Assembly (NCBI GenBank): GCA_037176845.1
Contig: JAYKXP010000005.1
Span: 620,001-684,000 of the forward strand
DNA: 64,000 nucleotides
From: Paramarasmius palmivorus
Taxonomy: Eukaryota > Basidiomycota > Agaricomycetes > Agaricales > Marasmiaceae
Direction: 5' to 3'
Under the pieces are notes generated by a model. It saw only the letters and a program-made list of their open reading frames with translations. It was not told the origin of the DNA and searched no databases. Both the position numbers and the translations under genes were made by a program. Positions 21,725 to 32,574 of this stretch are shown here, one piece after another (within the stretch, counting starts at the first letter, position 1; the number at the start of each line of letters is the position of its first letter).

Positions 21725-23105
21725 GAGATAGGGTCTGGGTACTCTTCGTCAGAATGTTAATTCGAAACTTGGAAGGGCAAAGAACATACTATTGTTTGAG
21801 TTTGGTGGTGGTTGTACAAAGGGAAGGCTCAGTACCGTGATCGCGCGTCTGACTCTCCTGGTTTCCACGTTCTACGTCTACCTCAAGCTTCAAGGTTGGT
21901 TCGAAGGTAGCTTTCGACGGCTCACCGATGCAGAGGTCTTGCTCAAGAATCCTGCATCAGGCATAACCTGAGCTAGCGGCACGCCGACACCGACGAGAAG
22001 TCCAATCGATTTTGTACGGCGGCCAAGCAACTTGTCTTTTTGCATGGTGCGACTCCTCACTCACTGGCAAAAAGGGACTTGGAGGTTCTGGGTCGTCAGT
22101 TTGGGCGGCAAAAGCATAGAGATTGTGAAGGTGTGTACATTCTCGTCCTTGTTGTTCTCTCCTTTCTCAGCCATCTCAACCACTTTGAAGCTTAAGACTA
22201 TATATATCCTGCGTGGATGCACTCGATGTTAATACACGACCCTGGACGTATGCCGTGACACAATCTCCCCCTCTGCTATCTCTGCCTCAAATAGCCCCCT
22301 TGACTCTGGATTCATCGATTCACCCAGGTCAAGAAGATGACGAAGAGCCAGGCATTCGGGTCACAACGCCCCTTCAACCATGAACTCTGCAATGGCCATC
22401 CTGATAGACATGTGCATGTTTTCCTGGACTCTCGGAGAAGCCTCAGACCAGGATTGCAAGTTATCATTCCTGTACTCTTCTACACATCACACGGTTCCTC
22501 AATACCATGTGACGCAGGCCTAGGTACAAAGAATCTACATTGTTTGACACTACTTCTGAGAGCAACAGTTATAGAGTGCATACCGAATGTAGGAGGAATC
22601 TGGATGGACTTGTCACGGCCGTCCACGTTTGCCTTCTGTACATGCTTCTAAACGTGAAGAATGCGCAAGCGTTGTCGTCACATAAAGGGAGGTCAGGTCC
22701 AGCGCAAGCGCTGTTCCGGGAACACCTGTGAGCAACGAGTCGCTCATTACAAGCAGTATCCGTGTGCGAAAACTCAGTACTCATATCGCGATTTTGACCT
22801 TGACCTTGGACTTTCGACAATATCGTGCCGATGCCATATCCCCACACATTGGGTCAACTCGGCACATGTGGTGTATGGGGCAGTCGCGTTTTGAAGCGTC
22901 AAATTTTGGATTCTTCCCGACTAGTACTGAGAAGAACAATGTGAATGCGAGTGTTTACATTACATCTCGATCCGATAACACTCAAAAATAATTGGGTCAA
23001 GCGCGTAAAAGATTCCAAGATGGCATGCCCGCGGAACCGGAAACACCAATACCCCATGGCCAGCATCAAATCCTCTCCTGCACTTGCCTGGGCAAAAGAT
23101 ACTAT
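21725..23105. other. Intergenic stretch, no gene recognised
   Basis: About 1.4 kb between F5 and the F-box relic. Several short frames exist on both strands (for example around 22337-22730), but none has conserved motifs, codon continuity or splice structure that I can defend. Confidence 0.4.
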
Positions 23106-23250
23106 CAAGATGTGTTGACGAGAAATACAGTGTTGCATTTTCGGCAGAGTAGCATAAGATAGGGGTCATTTTTTAAGGGTCTGGCTAGGAATGTTGATTC
23201 GAGACATGGAAAGGAAAAGAACGTAAAGTTGCTCGAGTATCATACTTATA
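23106..23250 (-). pseudogene. Relic of an F-box gene 5' end (CRKC subtype)
   Basis: On the minus strand this piece contains the typical leader (GATTCGAGACATGGAAAGG side), an ATG and MLLCRKCNTVFL, then loses similarity after about 15 codons. The leader and start closely match those of F4. It lies between F6 and F5 on the same strand, so a further array member once stood here and has been almost completely deleted. Confidence 0.65.
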
Positions 23251-23491
23251 TCACTGCCTAGGGAACCAGAGGACGTAGATGGTTTGAGCATCTTGACAAC
23301 TCATTTTTGTTCTAGAAACGCCTGTAGTCTAACTAGTGATAACAAGGTCCCAGAGTTCGAGTTGTAGTCGTAAGTCATGTCATTAGTATCATGTATGTCA
23401 TTGTACACCACTGAGAGACTAAAAACAAATACCCGGACAATCTATCGTCCTCACCAGGGTCCTACGAGTTGCTATTCTTCTTGGCGTCTCC

Positions 23492-25228
23492 CTAGCGCCA
23501 ATTCCCAATGCGCAACTCCGACGGAAACACGATACGGCACTCGACACCTCTTTCAGTCAACTCCTTCGCTCTCTTTTCCAAATCAACAGGTAGACAACGG
23601 CCCTCAGATCCGCCACGATGGTCCTTTTTGAAAGTCAACGAGATATTCGGAATGAATTCTCCTTTTCTTTCTCTCAACTCCACCACATCCAAAGCAGAAA
23701 CTGCAACCTCAGTGAACCTTTGATCCGTAAGCCTCACTCTCTCGAGGATCTCTAAGCGTTGGACACATGGAAGTAGAGGCGATTGTAAACCTAACATTCC
23801 AGTGAATAGGTTCACCAAAACAAGTGGCTCTGGTGACAACTCCGACTCCGAGCCCGAGGCCGTGCGTGGCACCCTCACTTCGAGGTTTAACCCAACCAAA
23901 CTCGGCTGGAGCTCCAAAAGAGAGATAAGATCACTGCTCGAGTATGACCCGATACGGAGTGTCAGATCTTTGAGCGAACATCCCGAACGTCGGATGAGAG
24001 CGCATAAAGCTCTCAAATCGCTTATTCCTTTCCAGTGGGTAGAGATCTCGAGTGAGGAAAGGAAAGGTAAAGACACGGAAGAAAACAAGGGGTCTAAACT
24101 CGAGAGTGTCATGGCGCTCGTGATCATAAGATTGCGGGTGTGTATGGGATGAGGAGTAGCAGGCGGAGGTGGCGGGGTTGTCTCCCGGACCGAAAAATCC
24201 TTGAGGTTCAATGACACGAGGTTTGGCAGCTGAGGAAGCGTTTCGAGGAACAACGTATAGTCTCTTTGTCCATTGATTGTCAAATTGCGAAGGTTCGCGG
24301 GGAAGCTATCCGGCCTAAACCGTTCAACGGATACGTCTACTAGGTTCGGGGCGACCTTGACCGAATCCCACAGCCATCCCCCGCGAGGATCCACATCTTT
24401 GAGTCGATCGCTGAAAGCCGTTAGAAGGGGTAGTGCTTTCGGTCGAGATGCTTCAGGGATGAGGTTAATTAGGATATACTTGTCGGAGTCATAATGAAAT
24501 TCTCTGCAACGGTCCAACTCCTTCACCACAGAACAAAGCACTTCGTATCCTGTCCCCCCAACATATCCAACGCCATCAACCGCCACGAGGGCAATCTTCA
24601 ACGGATACTGAGCCGAACGTTGGAGGTACAAGTCAACCAAACTCGCGTGCCCCTTGTCCATACGCTTGGCGTCAAGACGGAGTGATGCCCACAGTGAAGG
24701 CGTGCCGATTGTAACGCTTCTCCAATGAGCACAGACCTGAGATAACGAAAGCGGAGTCGTGACCGTGATCTTCCTAAGGATCTGCACTTCAGAATGCCCG
24801 CACACTTCGCTGACACAAAATGGACAATAATCTCTCTCGACCTCGGAACTAATGTCAAGGGAATACTTGAACTTTCTTTCGTGCTGCGAGCCCGAACCCG
24901 AGCATACGTGCGTGAAGATTTCTTTTAAAACCTCGGTAGGAAGCCTCCGAATGGGTGCTAACCAACTCCCCCGGAACTGAATCTCTTGGCGAAGGGTGTC
25001 TTTGCGGTTTTCGAGTTCCTTGAGAGTGTCCCGAACATTCATGATGGTCTCCTCCACCTGCTCCAACTCCGACCTCTCCGCTCTTTCCAGAGCTTGCATT
25101 TGAGATAGTTCCATGGGAGATGGTAAGACATTCGAACGCAGAGCTTGGATGATATCGACTGATCTGGGACCATGCTGAGGTGGCATGTTGTCGAGACATG
25201 AAGTTTGGCATTTTTGGCAGAGAAACAT
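23492..25228 (-). CDS. F-box-like protein F6
   Basis: An intact 578-residue protein starting MFLCQKCQTSC, then PRSVDIIQALRSNVLPS, a coiled coil, APIRRLPTEVLKEIFTHVCSGS, the cysteine-bearing loop CPFCVSEVCGH and VCAHWRSVTIGTPSLWASL. A leucine-rich C-terminal region ends ELRIGNWR. The frame is open upstream to 25309, but that part lies within a predicted leader intron (GTATGC donor, CCTAG acceptor 4 nt before the ATG), so the start at 25228 is preferred. F3 is its near twin and shares its promoter type, which lacks the GGTACC element. Presumed SCF substrate receptor. Confidence 0.86.
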   Translation of the reverse strand: MFLCQKCQTSCLDNMPPQHGPRSVDIIQALRSNVLPSPMELSQMQALERAERSELEQVEETIMNVRDTLKELENRKDTLRQEIQFRGSWLAPIRRLPTEVLKEIFTHVCSGSGSQHERKFKYSLDISSEVERDYCPFCVSEVCGHSEVQILRKITVTTPLSLSQVCAHWRSVTIGTPSLWASLRLDAKRMDKGHASLVDLYLQRSAQYPLKIALVAVDGVGYVGGTGYEVLCSVVKELDRCREFHYDSDKYILINLIPEASRPKALPLLTAFSDRLKDVDPRGGWLWDSVKVAPNLVDVSVERFRPDSFPANLRNLTINGQRDYTLFLETLPQLPNLVSLNLKDFSVRETTPPPPPATPHPIHTRNLMITSAMTLSSLDPLFSSVSLPFLSSLEISTHWKGISDLRALCALIRRSGCSLKDLTLRIGSYSSSDLISLLELQPSLVGLNLEVRVPRTASGSESELSPEPLVLVNLFTGMLGLQSPLLPCVQRLEILERVRLTDQRFTEVAVSALDVVELRERKGEFIPNISLTFKKDHRGGSEGRCLPVDLEKRAKELTERGVECRIVFPSELRIGNWR

Positions 25229-25429
25229 GCTTCTAGGATGGCGTGCTGTCTTTTTTTTCCCTTTAGAATGCTTATGTACGTAGAAGACTGGCATAAAAGA
25301 AACAAGCATACCTTTCCTGTAAGTTGGCGGTGATAGTCGCGAGCTAAGAGTGCCTGAGCGCTTACGGACGCACGTGGAAACAACACATCCAGTCTGAGTT
25401 CATCGCGGTATATACACCAATCAGATAGA

Positions 25430-26330
25430 CATACTCAGTTCGAGATTATTCGGAAGTAAAAGCACCTTCGCCTCCAACCGAAAGCATTCAAAAATGATGT
25501 TTGAGAGTATGAGGTGAAGACTAAAGTATCCGTACGGTAGTCGGTGAACATCTCGACGCTACATAGACCATGTTTGGGGTGCGCGTGAGCGCCCCTTCTT
25601 CTCTGGGTACCAGTCTTGAAATAAGTAGGAGATGGTGGCATGGAGAGCTTTCCTTGAAAGCTTGCGCGACTCCAAGACACGAACATGTCAAAAAGTCCAA
25701 TCAGTCACCTCCATTGTACCTAGGCCTCAGCATCCTAAACCCGATCTTGACTCTTGACTCTTGAGCTTGAAAACTTGAATATTCCCTCTAGAATTAGTTT
25801 TAAACCTCGCCGGCGCCCTTCATACCGCGCGCCCGGAACCGAACGTGTTGGCCTAACGTAGGAGATTGACGCAGCGGTTTCTTCTCCTTGGCTGGATGTA
25901 TCGAAGTTCTGTACTCACTTATTTGGAGAAGAGGATAGTAATGCGCAGGTGACAGGTGTTGTGTTGTATTGCCTGAGATGGATGTGTATTAGCTAGAGTC
26001 AGTCGATGTATAGAGTAACGACGTACCATAGCCCAGCGAGGTCTGATATTTACGGGTTAAGCCGCCTGCGCCATGGACTGGTTGTAACTGAGACGGTTGA
26101 CGGTACGGTCTTGGTCGTTGGGTCGGAACTGAACACAGACATCATCTACTGATGAGTGAACGAATGAACGAGAATTCACGCTTACGCACCTTAAGCTTGT
26201 GTAAATCCCTAGAAGACCTGAAGCTGAGAAGGCCAGGTGGTAGTCCGCTCACAAAAAAAAACGACAAGCGCCCGTAGTCACCGCTCGGCAAACGGCAAAT
26301 CGGGAGCGCATCATTCCCTTGCTCGCATCC
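25430..26330. repeat. F6-RIB5 spacer, source copy of the segment at 16120-17340
   Basis: This spacer, about 0.9 kb, has no credible gene. It shares ordered blocks with the region upstream of F3 (see that entry). It adjoins the RIB5 start directly, so it is probably the original location. Confidence 0.6.
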
Positions 26331-26333
26331 AAC

Positions 26334-27133
26334 ATGTTCACTGGATTGGTACGTCTTCAGGCCAGATACCCTAATAAATACTAACATTATCCTAGATCGA
26401 ACACCTTGGAACAGTCTCACACATCGATGTTACATCAGATGGATGTACACTAATCATCTCCGACTCTGCTGCGATACTAGGAGACTGTCATATCGGAGAC
26501 AGCATCGCTGTTAACGGATGTTGGTGCGCCCCATCCCCTTTCCCAACTTACAACGACTAACACCTCCCTAGCCTAACAGTAACAGAATTCCACCCAACCG
26601 AAAACGGGGGCTGGTTCAAAGTCTGGCTCGCAAACGAAACCCTGGAACGAAGCGACCTCGGCGAACGTATCGTCGGCGACAAACTCAACCTCGAACGTGC
26701 TATGGGCTCACACACCCGTTTCGGTGGGCATTTCGTCCAAGGACACGTCGATGGGACAGCTTTAATCCACTCTATCACCCCCGATGGGACGTCTCTCCGT
26801 ATAACATTCGCTTTACCGCCAAACCAAAGAGAGCTACTACCGTATTTGGTGTTGAAGGGGTATGTGACGATTGATGGGACTTCGTTGACGTTGACGGGGG
26901 TGGATGATGTTGAGGGGATGTTTAGTGTTATGCTTATTGAACATACGCAGGAGAAGATAACGTTGAGTAGGAAGAAGGTTGGAAGTAAGGTGAATATTGA
27001 GGTTGATATGGTGGGAAAGTATGTTGAGAAGGGGGTTGTTGCCGCACTTGAAGGTAGATCTGGAGGCGAAGGAATGAGGCGAATAGTAGAAAAGATAGTT
27101 GAGGAAGTGTTGGTGAAGAAGGGGATAGTGTGA
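26334..27133 (+). CDS. RIB5: Riboflavin synthase
   Basis: Three exons (26334-26348, 26396-26523, 26572-27133) give 234 residues. The protein starts MFTGLIEHLGTV and contains the first lumazine-binding repeat with GDSIAVNGCCLTVTEF. The second repeat has the GHFVQGHVDGTA and DGTSLTLTGVDD motifs, exactly the two-repeat layout of riboflavin synthase alpha chain. The enzyme dismutates 6,7-dimethyl-8-ribityllumazine to riboflavin, the last step of the pathway, as a cytosolic trimer. The first exon codes for only five residues, a conserved feature of the MFTG start. Single-copy housekeeping gene in the midst of the F-box array; only its upstream spacer was duplicated. Confidence 0.95.
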
Positions 27134-27210
27134 TAGCCGGAAACCGGCATAAACGCCATGTAAATGACCTGTACAAAATATTCAATGCTCTTTGCTCTTT
27201 CACTTCGACC

Positions 27211-28931
27211 ATGGATGGACCACTTAAACGCAAAGTGCGTTCCCAGCTAAATTACACAGAATCTCGACCTTCTTCACCTCTCAAATCACTGACGACTTCG
27301 CCTTCACTAACGACATTACGACCCAAAGCCAAAGTGAACACTAGTGCAACACCAAGAACAGTCAAACAAACTCCATCTTCCATCCCTCGTCCTGCTTCCC
27401 CAACAAAACCAGCCATCGCAGCAGCCCCTCGAATACGAGCCGTCCGTTCATCTCTCGAAACCACCGACCCAAATCCCCGTCCGAGAGCGGGAAGTACTCT
27501 CGGCACAGGGTCTAGGTCACCCAGAACAGGCTCTCCACGTCTCCCAGAACGTGAACTAGCCTTTGACTCACAGCCTCAACCGATAAAGATTAAATCCAAA
27601 GTATCCTCCGTAGCTCGTCCAGCGGACTCTTCATCATCATCGCTATCTCCACCATTGGCGCCTTCCCCGCGAGTCCGCGCGCCTTCCATCTCTTCCAGTT
27701 TATCCTTAAACAGCTCCCCAGTGTCTTCACCTACGACACACATCCACAACCCGACATTCTACCCAATAACAACCGCAACTCCAGCTGCCAACCCCCATCG
27801 GTTCGCTACCACCCGAGCGTCTCCACCTCCTACACATCATTACTACCAACCGTTTTCGTCTCCGGTTCCTAGTCCTAATGGCCGAGACGATTCCTCTTCC
27901 TCATTCGTCTCTCGAAATACGAACCCAAAGCCTAAACCCATAGTGGCAAAGGTCGATCCTACAAACGTACCTCTACCGCCTCAATCCCCGTCCACATCTG
28001 CTTTATCTCTCTCTTCGAGGTCGTCCATCTCCGGTGGTGGTAGCTGGGAGACCCCCAACCATAGTCCGAGGACTAAGACTACGTCGTGGGATACACCGTC
28101 GACGAATCATCATAGGACACCATCCAAAGACATCGTTTCGGCGATTGATACGTTGGTTCATGTCAATGGGTTGAATTTATCCGTGTCTAGTGATGCTGGT
28201 ACAGAAACAGAGCCAGAGGAAGATGAAGAAGCGGAGGTTAGGGCTGAGGCAAAGTCTAATAGGAAGGTGTGCATTCTATCATTCCTAGGTGTTTTTGGTG
28301 CTCTAATGCTACATAGATCGCAGACCTAGAAATATCCAACCGCTCACTCCTAGCCATCAACTCCATGTTGGAATCAACACGAAACAGACAAGCCAAGGAA
28401 ATCCGCGAGTTGCGTCGCAAATTACGCGAATCTCGTCTCATTCTGCCTCCACGAACGTATCGCACGTTGACACATTCTGATTCGGAGGATCTCGAGTCAG
28501 AGTCAGACGGGGACGAGAAAGAAGGGGAAGAGGAGAAAGGGGTTGGGGAGAACGGGCATGGAGAGAAAGGGAAAGGCAAAGAAGACGACACGTTCTTGAG
28601 ACTAAGAATGATGGTAGACGATATGATAGAAACAGGTAAAAAAGCACTGGCTAGTACGCCTAAGGATTTTGGACCTGTAGGACGAGGCGGGGCAAAGGTG
28701 TTGACTGAAGATGAAGTGAGGAGTTGGCGTGGGGGACATGGGGAAGATGATACCATACACTCTGGAGTTGGTTTGGGAACAGGGAAGAGAGGTATCTCAC
28801 CTTCGAGAGTGGCCATCCCGTCAGATTCGGATAGTGAAGAGGAAGATGAAGTGGCGAGGATGACGATACCTTCGTCTGCTAGTTCGGGATCTGAAGAAGG
28901 TGGACCACCGATAAGAGTTACAGAGGCTTAG
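27211..28931 (+). CDS. Low-complexity coiled-coil protein, unknown function
   Basis: Two exons (27211-28266, 28317-28931) give 556 residues. The first ~340 residues are Ser/Pro/Thr-rich and probably disordered. The intron interrupts a conserved coiled coil: RAEAKSNRK, then IADLEISNRSLLAINSMLE and RNRQAKEIRELRRKL. A long acidic Glu/Gly/Lys stretch follows, and a helical segment (TFLRLRMMVDDMIETGKKALAS) near the end. I recognise this only as a conserved fungal coiled-coil type without an assigned role. It starts 77 bp after the RIB5 stop. Two degraded pieces of its exon junction lie downstream on the opposite strand (29220-29662 and 33645-34010). Confidence 0.75.
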
Positions 28932-29220
28932 TTACTACTTAGACACGCACAGACACAGACGTTCGTTTTTAATTACTTATGCGCATCTGGTATGTAGACA
29001 TCATCATTGCAAGAGAAGCAGAATACAGAATACAGTACAACATGGTTTTTTACTTTACATAACCTGGCGCGCCGCGTTTAACTAGCTATAGCCGAACCTC
29101 GTCTTCCTTCTTCTTCCCCTTGATATCTGATTCTGCACTTGGGGGTAGCGGAGATTGTAAGTAGGGGTACGATTTGGCTGAAAGAAACCGTATGCGTACC
29201 CGGTTGTGTTGCCTGGGGAG
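28931..29220 (+). repeat. Duplicated segment A, copy 1
   Basis: Starts with the 3' UTR of the coiled-coil gene (GTTACTACTTAGACAC) and runs through GCATCTGGTATGTAGACATC and TAACTAGCTATAGCCGAACC to about 29220. A close copy is at 32776-33057. Both copies precede a degraded fragment of the coiled-coil gene on the minus strand and then an F-box gene of the CPKC subtype. Confidence 0.8.
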
Positions 29221-29662
29221 TAACCTTGCAATCGTGGTTTGAGGGTTCGATATCGATGGCTGCTGCAGAAATAACTCGCAGATTTCCTTGGCTTGTTGAT
29301 GTTGATGGCGGTTGGTTCTAGGTCTGCGATCCATGTAGTGTTAGCATTAGCATTAGAAAAGACACCTAAGAACGGAATTAAACGCATACCTTCCTATTAG
29401 ATTTCGCCTCTGCCCTAGCTCCGTCGGTCCCAGCATCACTAGACACAGACAAATAGGTTCTGGAGATCTTTTTAGATGAGGTTTTGACAGTAACTGGGGT
29501 ATATGTAGGTAGAGATTGTCCGTGCATTGGTGATCGTGGACTTGGACTCGAATCGTCGGAATCTTCTTCTTTTACACGCCTGGATGATGTACTGTCAACG
29601 AATGGTTTCAGGAGCTTTGATCGAGCGTTGTCGTATTGTAAAAAAAAGGGGGGGGGAAACAA
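29220..29662 (-). pseudogene. Fragment of the coiled-coil gene, relic B
   Basis: On the minus strand this reads LSVSSDAGTDGARAEAKSNRK, an intron beginning GTATGC, then IADLEPTAININ and KPRKSASYF with frame loss. It corresponds to the exon 1/exon 2 junction of the gene at 27211-28931. Intron sequence is retained, so this is a DNA-level copy. The acceptor AG has become GG (ACATGG) and the coiled coil is shifted, so it is not functional. Confidence 0.75.
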
Positions 29663-30015
29663 AGCTCACGTTCACATATTCCCTTCTGACGGTTCAGGAA
29701 ACTCGACCCTTGCATGAGCATGAGAAAGTTGGTTCACCCTGCTAGTGCCTGAAAGTACTTATGAGCTTGCAGTGTATACGTAGCATCGATTTCGACATCT
29801 GTCCAGGACCTGCACGGCCGCTGAGTGTTGAGATGGCCGCCAGAACGCAGGTGCTTGCTCGATATGTCGGTATCAACCTGCTCTTGCCAGCTTCGGAGAC
29901 GCTTCCCGGTACTCGAGTAAGACTTCTGGATCCGCGACTCGTCGAAAGTTTCCCTCAAACTGACTGTGAGGTACTCACCCGGCGTGATGAGAGTGATGAG
30001 AGCCGGTAACTTGTA
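29663..30015. other. Spacer shared in diverged form with 34380-34640
   Basis: No gene. The segment from the poly-A/poly-G tract near 29640 to about 29990 resembles 34375-34640 (CAAAGCTCACGTTC, GAGAAAGTTGGTTC, GAGCCGGTAA). It belongs to the same duplicated unit. Confidence 0.55.
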
Positions 30016-30268
30016 CTGGGGTATTTCGATTGATTCGGAAGGCCTGTGACCTGTGACCTCGCCATCCGGATATGGGGCGCTGGCGGTCTGTGACCGCCGA
30101 GAATTTTTCGGATTTGGCGCCCAGAAAGTGCCAAATTTGGACGAAAATTGGGCGCTTTTCGGAGGTCACATTCCGAGGCATTTCGGACAGGCCTGTGACC
30201 ATCCGAAAATTTTCGGAATTTTTGACCCTTGTGACCTGTGACCATCCGAATCATTCGAAATACCCCAG
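30016..30268. mobile_element. MITE-like element with 28-bp terminal inverted repeats
   Basis: A 253-bp non-coding element. The left end CTGGGGTATTTCGATTGATT and the reverse complement of the right end agree at 26 of the first 28 positions. TA dinucleotides flank both ends (30014-30015 and 30269-30270), as for Tc1/mariner-type target-site duplications. The interior holds repeated GTGACC and CCGAAAA motifs in both orientations and could fold back on itself. It sits immediately upstream of the F7 promoter element. Confidence 0.75.
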
Positions 30269-30394
30269 TATGGCAGTACCGAGGCTTCCTTCGTTCGTAC
30301 GACCATCACCACCGAACTCAAACAATAGTATGTCCTTTTCCCTTCCAAGTCTCGAATAATAACATTCTGACTCGAAGAGTAGTCAGACCCTATC

Positions 30395-32155
30395 ATGCTA
30401 CTCTGTCCAAAATGCAACACACCATTTCTCGCCGACACGCCTCACTGGCCGCATCATCCCCGAGTTGATATGGAAGCCCTGCGTTCGAATGTCCTACCGT
30501 CACCGCAAGTAATATCCCAGGTGAACGCTCTAGCAAGGGCAGAGAAGGTGGACTTGAAGGGGTTGGATGAGACTATCAAGCGTGTTCAGGACACTCTCAA
30601 GGAGCTCCAAAACCGTCGAAATATTCTCTGTCAAGAGATTCAAAGGCGGAGGAGCTGGAAAGCCCCCATTCGGAGATTACCCGTCGACGTATTGAAAGAG
30701 ATATTCACATACGTATGCTTGGGAGATGATCGAAACGGATTTTCCCTTGACATTCGTTCTAAAGGGCGCGAGTTCAGGAAGATTACAATCGCACCTACAC
30801 GTCGCTTACATCGTGTCTGTTTCCACTGGAGAAGCGTCACAATCTCAACACCTTCGCTGTGGTCGTCTCTCCGTCTCGACGTCGTCAAGATGGAGGAGAA
30901 ACACGCGGCTTTGGTTGACTTGTACCTCCGACATTCGGCGCAGTATCCGTTGAAGATCTCTCTCGGGATGCATCGTTCTATTGAAGCACAATACGAGGAC
31001 ATTGAGGATGTCATCGATTGTGAATATGCTGGGCAGATGGCATGCAATGTCGTTTGTTCTGTGGTGAAGGAGCTATACCGTTGTCGAGAGTTTCATTACG
31101 ACTCTAACACGGATACTCTAATTGGAGTCGTTCCCGAACTATTTCGACCCCAGTCACTGCCTCTTCTAACGAACTATAGTGATCGAGTCAAAGTGGATGA
31201 AGTCGAAGTGGATGAAGTCGAAGTGGATGAAGTCGAAGAAGATTGTGACGGTGAGCGATGGTTTTGGGATTTGGTCAAAGCTGCACCGAATCTAGCCGAC
31301 GTGTCTGTTGAAATCTTTCGACGCGACTGCTTTCCCGAGAACTTGAATAAATTGACTATCGACTACGAATACCAATGGAGCTACCAGTCACTCTTCGAAT
31401 GGCTTCCACACTTTCCAAAACTCGTATCATTAAATCTTCACGAAATCTCACACCCGTGCGGGTTACCGCCTTTCGCCGTTCCTACTCCTCACCCCATATA
31501 CACCCAAAATCTCAAAATTAGGACTACGCTCCTTTCAACGTTGGAACCCTTGTTTTCCTCCGTGACATTTCCTTCCCTTTCTTCACTCGAGATAATCGCG
31601 CATCAGGAATCGAGTTATCCAGCCAATGACTTGGGACCTTTACTCGCTCTCATCCGAGGTTCAGGATGTACCCTCAAAGAGCTGAAACTCCATGTCGGGC
31701 TGTATCCGAGCAGTGCTCTGATCTCCCTTTTGGAGCTCCAACCAAGCTTAGTTGGGTTAAACCTCAGAGTGTGGATGCCAGAAATGGGGGAGCCAGAGCC
31801 ACCGGTTTTGGTGGACCTACTCGCCAGAATGGCTGATCCACAATCGTCTCTGCTTCCATGTATCCAACGGTTCGACATCCGGGGATCGGCGGTTTCCAAA
31901 GAAAGGTTCATCGAGATTGCAATTTCTGCTCTCGATATGGTGGCGTTGAGAGAAAGACAAGGAGAATTCATTCCGAATATCTCATTGAATCTCAGCGGCG
32001 GTTATAGATACAAGGGCCGTGATCTACCTGTCGATTTGGAAAAGAGAGTGAAGGATTTGAATGAAAGAGGTGTCGGGTGTCGGATTGTGTTTCCGTGGGA
32101 GGTACACATTAGGCATTGGCTCAAGGGAGACCGTGTCGAGAGGAATAGCAAATGA
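30395..32155 (+). CDS. F-box-like protein F7 (CPKC subtype)
   Basis: An intact 586-residue protein starting MLLCPKCNTPFLADT. Coiled coil about 45-85, F-box-like APIRRLPVDVLKEIFTYVCLGD, a loop without cysteines, then VCFHWRSVTISTPSLWSSL. The leucine-rich region contains an acidic insertion, VDEVE repeated, encoded by a 15-bp tandem repeat at 31191-31239. The tail ends HIRHWLKGDRVERNSK. F5 is its nearest relative, in opposite orientation. A leader intron (GTATGTCC donor) precedes the ATG. The GGTACC element is changed to CAGTACC, and a MITE-like element lies directly upstream. First gene of the second cassette copy. Presumed SCF receptor. Confidence 0.86.
   Translation: MLLCPKCNTPFLADTPHWPHHPRVDMEALRSNVLPSPQVISQVNALARAEKVDLKGLDETIKRVQDTLKELQNRRNILCQEIQRRRSWKAPIRRLPVDVLKEIFTYVCLGDDRNGFSLDIRSKGREFRKITIAPTRRLHRVCFHWRSVTISTPSLWSSLRLDVVKMEEKHAALVDLYLRHSAQYPLKISLGMHRSIEAQYEDIEDVIDCEYAGQMACNVVCSVVKELYRCREFHYDSNTDTLIGVVPELFRPQSLPLLTNYSDRVKVDEVEVDEVEVDEVEEDCDGERWFWDLVKAAPNLADVSVEIFRRDCFPENLNKLTIDYEYQWSYQSLFEWLPHFPKLVSLNLHEISHPCGLPPFAVPTPHPIYTQNLKIRTTLLSTLEPLFSSVTFPSLSSLEIIAHQESSYPANDLGPLLALIRGSGCTLKELKLHVGLYPSSALISLLELQPSLVGLNLRVWMPEMGEPEPPVLVDLLARMADPQSSLLPCIQRFDIRGSAVSKERFIEIAISALDMVALRERQGEFIPNISLNLSGGYRYKGRDLPVDLEKRVKDLNERGVGCRIVFPWEVHIRHWLKGDRVERNSK
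31191..31239 (+). repeat. 15-bp tandem repeat inside F7
   Basis: About three copies of GTGGATGAAGTCGAA in a row. They keep the frame and add a VDEVE-type acidic run to the protein. F5, the closest paralogue, has a short unrelated sequence here, so the expansion is specific to F7. Confidence 0.85.
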
Positions 32156-32574
32156 TAGGACCTTGAAGTATCCGAAGAGGATGTCATTGGGCACTACTGA
32201 CCATTTTTTTGGATTCTTGGTGTATATATGACATGACTTGTGACGGCTGCGATCTTGAGACTTTGTTATTGCTAGTTAGGTTACAGGTGTTTCTTAAATG
32301 AAAATGAGGATGCGTTCGAACCTCGGCCTCACCAGGTAGTGATATATGATGCTTGAATTCATGAAGGACAACAACGCGAAAATCAAAACTGCCGCTCTGG
32401 TCCCTGGATTGCCGCATGTTTAAACGCGCGGTCACGGTACCGAGGCATCCTTCATTTGCAACCACCACCATCACCAAACTCGAGCAACAGTACGTTTTCT
32501 TCCCTTCCATGTCTCGAATCAACGTTCTGACGAAGAGTAGCCAGGCCTCTAAAAAACAACCCATATCCTATCAT

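Noticed and set aside
22240..22910. Several short frames suggesting a gene between F5 and the relic
   Set aside because: Frames are broken every 60-100 codons, no intron set joins them, and no motif is recognisable.
29220..29662. Coiled-coil relic B as a processed retrocopy
   Set aside because: It still contains the intron (GTATGC donor side), so it is a genomic duplicate.
31191..31239. CRISPR-like array
   Set aside because: Short in-frame tandem repeat without spacers, in a eukaryotic gene.
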